A stretch of 64,000 nt of DNA. It comes from Salvelinus alpinus (lineage: Eukaryota; Chordata; Actinopteri; Salmoniformes; Salmonidae). The notes under the pieces were generated by a model. It did no database searches. It was given only the letters and a program-made list of their open reading frames with translations, and was not told the origin of the DNA. The DNA is taken from the NCBI RefSeq assembly GCF_045679555.1, contig NC_092091.1, forward strand, positions 70,260,517 to 70,324,516, read 5' to 3'. Shown here in pieces: positions 33,921 through 45,100 of this stretch (position 1 is its first letter; every line of letters begins with the position of its first letter). The position numbers were made by a program, and so were the translations under genes.

Positions 33921-34629
33921 TGAGATGGCCCAAAACTCCCTCCGCCACTCCTCTACCAACCTATCACCGTTTCAGTGTGTGCTGGGTTATCAGCCGGTCC
34001 TGGCACCATGGCATCAGAGCCAGATTGAGGCTCCAGCGGTGGATGAATGGTTTCGGCACTCAGAGGAGACATGGAACGCTGCCCATGTGTGGCTACAAAG
34101 GGCCGTCAGGAGGCAAAAGGCAAGTGCCGACCGCCACCAGAGGATCGGGTCTGGCTCTCGACCCTTCACCTGCCCCTTCACCTGCCCTGCCGGAAGCTGG
34201 GTCCGCGGTTTGTGGGGCCATTCAAGTCCTGAGGAGACTGAACGAGGTTTGTTATAGGTTACAACTCCCCCCTGATTATCACATTAACCCCTCGTTCCAT
34301 GTGTCTCTCCTCAGGCCGGTGGTGGCTGGTCCGCTCCAGCAGTCTGAGGTGCGGGAGGTTCCTCCGCCCCCTCTGGAGGGGGTCCCGGCGTATACCGTAC
34401 GAGCCATCATGGACTCAAGGCGTCGGGCGAGGGGCCTTCAGTACCTCGTGGAGTGGGAGGGGTACGGCCCGGAGGAGAGATGCTGGGTACCGGTGGAGGA
34501 CATTCTAGATCCTTCAATGCTACAGGAGTTTCACCGTCTCCACCCGGATCGCCCTGCACCTCGCCCTCCGGGTCGTCCCCGAGGCCGGTGTCGGCGCGCT
34601 GCTGGAGCCGCGCGTCAAGGGGGGGGTAC
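33921..34629 (+). pseudogene. Ty3/Gypsy pol remnant: integrase C-terminus and chromodomain
   Basis: Plus-strand sequence begins inside the integrase core tail ([20 protein letters not shown]). It continues through an SH3-like segment ([23 protein letters not shown]) and ends in a chromodomain (about 34398-34545; [18 protein letters not shown]) with a basic Pro/Arg tail. At least two frameshifts separate these blocks. The chromodomain marks it as a chromovirus-type Gypsy element. It abuts its 3' LTR. Confidence 0.8.
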
Positions 34630-34979
34630 TGTCACGACTTCCGCCGAAGTCGGCCCTTCTCCTTGTTCGGGTGGTGTTCGGCGGTTGACGTCACCGGCTT
34701 TCTAGTCACCACCGATCTATGTTTCAGTTTCGTTTTGTTTTGTCTGTATTACACACACCTGGTTTCAATTCCCCTATCATGTTCCCTATTTAACCCTCTG
34801 GCATACATTTCTGTTCTGTCCGTGATTGTTTGTGTCGTTAGTGGTTGTTGTATGTGCTAGTGTGTTTGTTATTATTCCATTTTGGAATTTTGCTTGATTT
34901 TTGAGTAAACTCCGTTGTGTTGCTCAAAACCTGTGTCCTGCGCCTGACTCCGCTACATATCTGCACACAATCGCTGACA
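34630..34979 (+). mobile_element. Gypsy 3' LTR
   Basis: It starts TGTCACGACTTCCGCC right after a purine-rich GGGGGGTAC, the usual polypurine tract position, and ends near TGACA at 34979. TATTTAACCC at about 34790 could be its TATA region. A partial relative lies at 62246-62400. The right boundary is approximate. Confidence 0.65.
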
Positions 34980-35500
34980 CACCAGCCTCCTCTGGCCTCA
35001 CCTATTCTTTGGAGGATATGCGATAAGATGCAAGTTAGTGATACATATTGACCGTATGTGTCCTGCCAAATAAGCACAATGGAAGTTGTATCATTAGTGT
35101 GAGTAGGAAGGATTTGGAGGCTGTCCTTGAGATACTGTACAGTATAGTAGATATAGTACTAACTCCATATAGTGACTATACAAGACTTGTGAAATCCTGT
35201 TTGGATATCTTGCAGACCACCTAAACAGAGTCTGTGACAACAATGCAATTTCCCACGTGTAACTTGCATTGCAGTGCCGAGCAAAGATTTAACCGCATGC
35301 CCTCAGAACTGGGAAAGTTGCATTACAACACCCTTTCAACCACGGCTCAAACTTTACAAGCAGATTCAACACTTCTGCTGTGTATTTACAATAGGTGATT
35401 GGGCAACGCTTCGCTATCAACAGTGCCAGAATTTATCATGCAGGATGAGCAAGTTCAATGGAGGGAAGTAACACCCAATATGTACTCAGTGTTCTGCACA
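34980..35500. other. Intergenic DNA upstream of LOX-2
   Basis: No gene. An open stretch at 35274-35471 has no motif support. This segment may hold LOX-2 upstream control DNA, but I can point to no specific site. Confidence 0.35.
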
Positions 35501-35513
35501 CACCTCCAGCCAG

Positions 35514-36119
35514 GTATAAAACAAGCAGTAGGGAAGGTGATCATTACATGCATGTTAAGGCACAGTTAACAGGGTACTACAAACTATCAACCAATCAGGT
35601 AAGGGAACGCTGAATGTTTTATTTTTGATAATATGGGAGACATTTTCATCAAGCAAAAGAGCACAGATGTGTGCAAGAAATACAGTTCAACTTGATGTGC
35701 AGTGTGATTTCATGTTTTGTTTTCTTCAACTATGTGTAGAATGAGGAGACTATTTAACCAGAGATCAGGGTACTGAGCCATGAACGCAATGCACACAATG
35801 CAATGGGTATATTGGATAATATGCACATTGAATAAGCATATTACTCCTGTCTATGGTTCATTTGCTCACTGCCATTTGCTCGTGCAAAATGTCCCCCTAC
35901 ATGCTGTGTGTATGCAATAACTGTGGCTTTGCAAGTTTGTTATTCAAGCAAGAATACCATAAAAAAAATGATTTTGTTATATTAAAATGGATCAACAGAT
36001 ATCATGCAAGTCTTAATATTTGCAGAAATGTTTGCACCGTCTACATTGAATGAAATGTTGTTTGCTGTGCAGTCTCAGTGTGTGCAGATAAGCCTATCAT
36101 AGTGTTTTTCAGAGTCAAA
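35514..36119 (+). promoter_or_regulatory. Putative LOX-2 promoter, TATA box and 5' UTR intron
   Basis: TATAAAA at 35515-35521 lies upstream of a good splice donor (CAG/GTAAGG, GT at 35599). The next good acceptor, TTTTTCAG at 36105-36112, lies eight bases before the LOX-2 ATG. I infer a short non-coding first exon from about 35545 to 35598, a 5' UTR intron of about 514 bases, and translation starting in exon 2. No transcript evidence is available to me. Confidence 0.45.
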
Positions 36120-39100
36120 ATGGCAAAATACAAGGTGACTGTGCACACACACAACATCGCAACTGCCACCACGATGAACAACGTCTTCATCAAGCTGGTT
36201 GGCGAAAAAGGAGAGAGTAAGCGCACGTGGCTCACTAGCTTGACAGGACTCTTCTATCAAGGCACGGTAAGTCAGTCATGCTCCTATCAGTACTAAGAGA
36301 TATTTCTCTCTAAATCTAGAATCCTTAATTGAAACAATAACAAAGAGGTGCCCCGCCTCTGTTTTGGTAAAAAGCTGAGGGATGGGCTTGTAGAAATGTC
36401 ACCATTCTCAAACTCATAGAAGAATGTATACTTTTAACCATGTTTTGTGGCTATAGCTTAGTGTTTGTTTACATTTACATTGTTTACAAACATTGGTGTA
36501 AAACAAGCTTATATTTTGGGTTCTGATTGGGTACGACAGTTGATCTAAGCAATTATAAAATAAAATTCTTCAAGAATCTTTGAGTATATATAATTTAAAA
36601 TTTTAAAAATGAATGTTGCAACAAATTATTCTAGCTTCAATAAGACTTACCATTTGCATTTTTCAAATACTGTACTCAAAACACACCCAAAAGCACCCAA
36701 TATGTTCATTAACATAAAGTGTATATGACGTGAAGACTTTGTTGCCTTTATGTTGGGCCCTTACGTAATAATACTGGTAGTACAGGATTAGTTATATTTG
36801 CATTTGTTACTTGCTTTCTCACACAGTCCAGATTCCGCTCTCTCCCTCATCTTCTCTCTCTGCCCCTCCCTTTCTCTCTCACTCACTCACTCCCTCCCTA
36901 CATCTCATTCCCTCCATCTATCTCTCACTTCCTCCATCTCTCTCTCTCTCCCCTGCTCTCTCTGCAGGGGTCTCGTGAATTCGACGTGGTGTGCCCCTTT
37001 TCACTCGGCAAGCTGGTGCTGATAGAGCTGGACAAACAGCCCCTCCCACTCTTCCCCCTGGATGACTGGTTCCCATCCAAGGTTGTCGTGACGACGCCAG
37101 AGAGAGGCACATGCCTGTTCCCTATCTACCGTTGGATTATGGACAAGGAGGTGCACCTGTTCAGAGAGGGCACAGGTCAGCACGGTGTGACGTTATGAAA
37201 CAACATCACATGCAGACATGTCAGAATGAGTAATGCTTGGGAAAAAAGTGGATACTTGCAGCCATTGTGAGGGGGAGGCATTTTCTTTGTGTGTGCACGC
37301 TGTCACTAAGTTTTAAAAGCTACTTTGCCTCTTAGGGCCACCGTACATACAGTAATACATGCAACACTGGTTCTGAAGGATTAGTGCAATAATACGTGTG
37401 ATTTATTGTTTTTAATATTTTTCAGCTAAAAGACTCTGTGATGAAACTAATAATCTTGCCAGGTACAGCAGGGAACTGGAGCTGAAGACGAGAACTGAGC
37501 AGTACTGGTAGGTGCTGTGGTCTTTCGTCCTAGCTGCCCAGTCTGTCCATTATATCTGACCAACCTCCATATATTTCCTGCTCCTCCCCTTTCTCCTGCT
37601 CCTCCTGCTTCTCCTCCTACTCAGCTGGGATACCTACAAGGAGGGTTTCCCCGGCAGCATGAAGGCAGACAACCCTCTGGATCTTCCCAGCGAGATCCAA
37701 TTCTCGTTCACCAAGGCCACCCAGTTCCTCTTCACCGCCGCCACCGGGTGAGTTCCTCACCAAAGCCAAATGTATACCCGACTTGAGTACACAACACGAG
37801 AATGCAATGTGCTACTCATAATGGCTTCCCTATGTGATAAGTGGCAGAATGAGGAATTGGCGTGCTCAACTCGAAAGTCTGTAGTAACAAAACGTTGTTG
37901 CGTGCCGGGTTCAAAAGGCATGCACTGGGGGGGAAAACCCCCAAAAACCCGCATTCATTCAAATATTCTTTACGTTTTAATGTATTTTTAGGCACTAGAA
38001 GTTGTGAAAAATAGTAGAACAATGTATGTGAATAATGAATGTAAATTATGATTGTGAAAAAAGATACTACAATGTTTCATCATTTATAACTATGTGTGAA
38101 TGCCTTATTTTTCTCCAAATGCTGATGAAGGCTGTCGCCCAAATGTGTCTGATTGCTCTGACCTCTCCTGCTGATAATTACATTCAAATGTAAGAATAGT
38201 TCAGTGCGGATTTGAGCTTTTTTCCTTTGTCCAGTACATGGTGAGTTTAACATTTTGGGTTGCACACACTTGCATATTTTTGCGACTATGCAGGACAGCC
38301 ATTTTTGCGTTAGCGTATTGCGTTGCGTACGTCGGGCATAACTCATCCTCTAAGGACAGTTCAAATAGTACTTCCTGCAGCAGATCATCAAAGCTCTTCT
38401 AAAGTATTCCATTCATTTATATTGTTGAGTTGTACATTTGCTCTGTGTAACTCTATTGGCTCATCTTGACATAGTTCCTTGTCTTCCATTCTGTAGGATC
38501 ACTGAGCTGAAACTGAAGGGGTATTCAGACAACAAGAAGAGCTGGAAAAACATTGATGAAATCAGCGAAGTCTACCTCAATAGAACTGTCATCTCAGGTG
38601 AGTGCATTTCATAGGTACATTTGCAGTATTAACTCCAGGGGCCTGTTTATTAGGTGGTAAACGTTTTGAAACAAAGTGAAAGGGGGAAGTAATACTACTT
38701 GAATATGTCCAATAAAAATATACATACAGTACCAGTCAAAAGTTTGGACACACCTACTCATTCAAGTTTTTTTAATTTTCACTATTTTCTACATTTTAGA
38801 ATAATAGTCAAGACATCAAAACTATGAAAGAACACATATGGAATCATGTAGTAGCCAAAAGTGTTAAACAAATATTTTATATTTGAGATTCTTCAAAGTA
38901 GCAACCCTTTGGCTTGATGACAGCTTTGCACACTCTTGGCATTCTCTCAACCAGCTTCAAACTTTTGACTGGTTCTCTATATACTGAAAACGACCCTGGT
39001 TTACTAGGCATCATGTGGAAGAAAACAGACTGAAACAGGGAGGGAATACCTGTCCAATAAGAAACTCTTGATTTTGTGTTCTGTTGCAAAAGGTTTTGCT

Positions 39101-42100
39101 ACGGTGTGCACTAATTAATACGACCCAGAATTTCCTCCTTCCAGACTATGCACAGGAGCACTGGAAGGAAGATGAGTTTTTCGGGTACCAGTATCTGAAC
39201 GGCTGCAACCCCATGTTGATCCGTCGCTGCTCGGAGTTGCCGGCAAATTTCCCCGTCACAGAAGACATGGTCAAGCCCTCTCTTCGTGGATCGTCCAGCC
39301 TCCTAAAGGAATTGCAGGTACTGTACACTATGTCAAAATGGGACTCTTTGGTAAAATAAATGAATTGTTACAAGTTGCCTAAATTATTGCAGTACCACTT
39401 ATATTATGGGTGGCGCTGGACTAGGGGCAGTCCTCTTGGACCTAGGTGAATATCTTAGATATTCCCAGTTATCAATGGAAGTCAATGGAGATCCCTTTGT
39501 TGGATGTCTAGACGTCCACTTTCTTGGACCATCAGAGGCATGTACCAGATTCCTTTTTGGACCTCCAGATGACTTTTGTGGAGGTCCATCCAGTATGTTT
39601 CTCAATAGCTAGGTTTCCATCCAATTGGCGACAAATTTTCATGCAAATATTCTCAAACCCGCATAAAAACAATATGCACATTTCCCCACGATAGATGTTT
39701 CCATCAAATTGACCTGTTGCAGATATATAGCTGTGTGATGACATAGTTCACATAAAAATAACCTTTGTGGTTCCCATGTACCCAAACATAAAAAATAAAA
39801 ACATGTAAATGGCATTTCCATGGCATTTTCAACTCTGATGGCTTTGTCACAATCATTTTTCTGTTATATAGCGAATGTGCCCACTCTGGTCTTGCCACGT
39901 GCACTCTAGCCAACAGCTGGCAGATACAGTGCAGGTATAGCCTACATGATGACATTATTATACGGACAATTTTTTTTTTTTTTTACTTATCAATGGCAGT
40001 CAAGCATCGGTCATCATGTCACCAGAAAAAGACCCTAGATATTTACTGGAGAGGAGCATCAAGCTCATCACTGTGCACTTTCACCACCCTGTGAAGTTCA
40101 TCATAATTTATTTAATCTGTAGCCTAATAAACTGCATGTTTTCCCGAGTCGTAGTGAGAGGACCACACAACAGATTTTATTTTATATATTTATTTCACCT
40201 TTATTTAACCAGGTAGGCAAGTTGAGAACGAGTTCTCATTTACAATTGCGACCTGGCCAAGATAAAGCAAAGCAGTTCGACACATACAACAACACAGAGT
40301 TACACATGGAGTAAAACAAACATACAGTCAATAATACAGTAGCAAAATAGGTCTATTGTTACGTCCGTCGTCGGAATGAGACCAAAGCGCAGCGTGGAAA
40401 GTGTACATCTTAATTTATTTTAGAATGAACACCGAATAAAACACAAAAGATCAACGAACGTAAAGTTCTGCAGGGCTATACAGGTACTGTGCAAAATCAC
40501 GATCCCACAAACTCAGGTGGAAAACAGGCTGCCTAAGTATGATTACCAATCAGAGGCAACGATAGACAGCTGCCTCTGATTGGGAACCATACCCGGCAAA
40601 CAAAGAAATAGAAAACTAGAATGCCCACCCAAATCACACCCTGACCTAACCAAATAGAGAAATAAACAGGCTCTCTAAGGTCAGGGCGTGACATCTATAT
40701 GCAATGTGAGCAAATGAGGTGAGATAAGGTAGGTAAAGGCAAAAAAAGGCCATGGTGGCGAAGTAAATACAATATTGCAGTTGAAGAATGTGCGAAGCAG
40801 AAATAGAAATAATGGGGTGCAAAGGAGCAAAATAAATAAACAAATACAGTAGGGGAAGAGGTCGTTTTTTGGGCTAAATTATAGATGAGCTATGTACAGG
40901 TGAAGTAATCTGTGAGCTGCTCTGACAGCTGGTGCTTAAATCTAGTGAGGGGGATAAGTGTTTCCAGTTTCAGAGATTTTTGTAGTTTGTTCCAGTCATT
41001 GGCAGCAGAAAACTGGAAGGAGACTCGGCCAAAGGAGGAATTGGCTTTGGGGGTGACCAGAGAGATATACCTGCTGGAGCGCGTGCTACAGGTGGGTGCT
41101 GCTATGGTGACCAGCGAGCTGAGATAAGGGGGGACTTTACCTAGCAGGGTCTTGTAGATGACCTGGAGCTAGTGGGTTTGGCGATGAGTATGAAGCGAGG
41201 GCCAGCCAACGAGAGCGTACAGGTCGCAGTGGTGGGTAGTATATGGGGCTTTGGTGACAAAACGGATGGCACTGTGATAGACTGCATCCAATTTATTGAG
41301 TAGGGTATTGGAGGCTATTTTGTAAATGACATCGCCGAAGTCGAGGGTTGGGAGGATGGTCAGTTTTACAAGGGTATGTTTGGCAGCATGAGTGAAGGAT
41401 GGTATGTTGCGGAATAGGTAGCCAATTCTAGATTTAACTTTGGATTGGAGATGTTTGATGTGAGTCTGGAAGGAGAGTTTACAGTCTAACCAGACACCTA
41501 GGTATTTGTAGTTGTCCACATATTCTAAGTCAGAACCGTCCAGAGTAGTGATGCTAGTCGTGCGGGCAGGTGCAGGAAGCGATTGGTTGAAGAGGATGCA
41601 TTTAGTTTTACTTGTATTTAAGAGCAGTTGGAGGCCACGGAAGGAGAGTTGTATGGCATTGAAGCTCGTCTGAAGGGTTGTTAACACAGTGTCCAAAGAA
41701 GGGCCAGAAGTATACAGAATGGTGTCGTCTTCATAGAGGTGGATCAGAGACTCACCAGCAGCAAGAGCGACATGATTGATGTATACAGAGAAGAGTCGGC
41801 CCGAGAATTGAACCCTGTGGCACTCCCATAGAGACTGCCGGAGGCCCGTACAACAGGCCCTCCGATTTGACATACTGAACTTTATCAGAGTAGTTGGTGA
41901 ACCAGGCGAGGCAATCATTTGAGAAACCAAGGCTATCGAGTCTGCCGATGAGGATGTGGTGATTGACAGAGTCGAAAGCCTTGGCCAGGTCAATGAATAC
42001 GGCTGCACAGTATTGTTTCTTATCGATGACGGTTAAGATATCGTTTAGGACCTTGAGCGTGGCTGAGGTGCACCCATGACCAGCTCTGAAACCAGATTGC

Positions 42101-45100
42101 CTAGCGGAGAATGTGCGGTGGGATTCGAAATGGTCGGTAGTCTGTTTGTTGACTTGGCTTTCGAAGACCTTAGAAAGGCAGGGTAGGATAGATATAAGTC
42201 TGTAGCAGTTTGGGTCAAGAGTGTCCCCCCTTTGAAGAGGGGGATGACCGCAGCTGCTTTCCAATCTCTGGGAATCTCAGATGACACGAAAGAGAGGTTG
42301 AACAGGCTAGTAATAGGGGTTGCAACAAATCCGGCAGATAATTTTAGAAAGAGTGTCCAGATTGTCTAGCACGGCTGATTTGTAGGGGTCAGATTTTGCA
42401 GCTCTTTCAGAACATCAGCTGACTGGATTTGGGAGAAGGAGAAATGGGGAAGGCTTGGGTGAGTTGCTGTGGGGGGTGCAGTGCTGTTGACCGGGGTAGG
42501 GGTAGCCAGGTGGAAAGCATGAACAGCCGTAGAAAAATGTTTTTTGAAATTCTCAATTGTAGTGGATTTGTCAGTGGTGACAGTTTCCTATCCTCAGTGT
42601 AGTGGGCAGCTGGGAGGAGGTGTTCTAATTCTCCATGGACTTTACAGTTTTCCAGAACTTTTTTGAGTTTGTGTTGCAGGAAGCAAATTTCTGCTTGAAA
42701 AAGCTAGCCCTGGCTTTTCTAACTGCCTGTGTATATTGGTTTCCAACTTCCCTGAAAAGTTGCATATCACGGGGGCTGTTCGATGCTAATGCAGAACGGC
42801 ATAGGATGTTTTTGTGTTGGTTAACCTTTCACGAGTATCAATCCCGGATCCGGGAGCACCCCCCACCCCCCACACACTGATTAGCATAGCTAGCATAGCT
42901 TCACAAGTAGATAGTAGCATCTAAATATCATTAAATCACAAGTCCAAGACACCAGATGAAAGATACAGATCTTGTGAATAAAGCCACCATTTCAGATTTT
43001 TAAAATGTTTTACAGGGAAGACAAAATATGTAAATCTATTAGCTAAACACGTTAGCAAAATACACCACTATTCTAACTCCATCAGTTTCTTACTCCTTCA
43101 GGTGCTATCACCAATTCGGCTCAACTAAGATATTGATAGCCAATAACCTATAAAAAAACCCATCAGATGACAGTCTGATAACATATTCATGGTATAGGAT
43201 AGTTTTTGTTAGAAAAAAGTGCATATTTCAGGTAGAAATCACAGTTTACAATTGCACCGACCATCACAAATCGACTAGAATTACTAGATAGAGCAACGTG
43301 TATGACCAATTTACTCATCATAAAACATTTCATAAAAATAGACAAAGCATAGCAATGGAAAGACCCAGTTCTTGTGATTTCAGACCATATTTCAGATTTT
43401 CTAAGCGTTTTTCAGCGAAAACACAATAAATCGATAAGTTAGCATACTACATGTGCAAACGTTACCAGAGCATCGATTCCAGCCAAAGAGCGCTATAACG
43501 TAATCACCGCCAAAAGATATAAATTTTTTCACTAACCTTCTCAGAATTCTTCCGATGACACTCCTGTAACATCATTTTACAACATACATATACATTTTGT
43601 TCGAAAAGGTGCATATTTAGCCATACAAAACCGTGGTTACACAATAAAAATACTAGGAAATCAAGCCTCAATATGTCTGACGTCATCTATCAGAGTGATC
43701 TAGTTTAATTGAAAGCTAATCATATACTTGACTAAAAAATACAGGGTTGACAGGAATCGAAAGACAAATTAGTTCTTAATGCAACCGCTGATTTACATTT
43801 TTAAAATTATCCTTACTTTTCAATACAGGGTTCGCCAAGTGAAGCTATACCAAACAAAATGGCGAAATATGCGTTTAAAATATTTCGACAGAACAACAAT
43901 TTATCATATTAAATATTGCTTACTTTGAGCTGTTCTTCCATCATATTCTTGGGCAATGTATCCTTTCTATGTTATAAACGTCTTTTGGTCGATAGATGTC
44001 CTCTGTCCTTCGAAATATCCACTAACGATCGAACGGGACCCCAAAACGTGTCCAAAGTTTCAGAGTGCACAACAAAGAAATTCCTCAAAATCGCACTAAA
44101 CGGATATAAATTGTTATAAAACGGTTTAAATTAACTACCTTATGATGTTTCTAAGTCCTATATCGAATTAAATTACAGACGGATACATTTCAAGTTGATA
44201 ACCGAGCCTGTGAAAATGGCGTCCGGAGGTCCCATCCTGCATAAGGGCGAGCGTCGAAAGGGGGGCTACTCTCACTCCTTGGTCTTTTATAACCTCTGAG
44301 AGCTACCTAGAAGGCCCATTCCACTTCTCATTGGTTACTGACATCCAGGGGAAGGCGGGTGCAGTTCGTGTCGTTCCATAGGATAGACAGAGACCTTAAA
44401 AACTGATCTGAAACCAGAGCTTCGCTCTCAGACCTTTCACTGTCTGTCATGGATTTCGCTGTAGAAAGAGTTCTGGGTCACCCACAGACATAATTTCAAC
44501 GTTGTATGAAACTAGAAGGTGTTTTCTATCCAATATAATTAATAATATGCATATTGTACGAGCAAGAATTGAGTACTAGGCAGTTTAATTTGGAGACGAC
44601 AAAATGCTAATTCGGAACAGCACCCCCTGTAGTCGCAAGAAGTTTTAAGGGCAGTCAGGTCTGGAGAGAACCAAGGGCTATATCTGTTCCTGGTTCTAAA
44701 TTTCTTGAATGGGGCATGCTTATTTAAGATGGTGAGGAAGGCATTTAAAAAAAATAACCAGGCATCCTCTACTGACGGGATGAGGTCAATATCCTTCCAT
44801 GATACCTGGGCCAGGTCGATTAGAAAGGCCTGCTCGCTGAAGTGTTTCAGGGAGCGTTTGACAGTGATGAGTGGAGGTCGTTTGACCGCTGACCCATTAC
44901 GGATGCAGGCAATGAGGCAGTGATCGCTGAGATCTTGGTTGAAAACAGCAGAGGTGTATTTAGAGGGCAAGTTGGTTAGGATGATATCTATGAGGGTGCA
45001 CGTGTTTACGGTTTTGGGGTGGTACCTGGTAGGTTCATTGATAATTTGTGTGAGATTGAGGGCATCAAGTTTAGATTGTAGGATGGCTGGGGTGTTAATA

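Noticed and set aside
33778..34705. A domesticated Gypsy integrase or chromodomain gene
   Set aside because: At least two frameshifts break the domains, its own LTR follows, and it is fused to LINE debris. It is a fossil.
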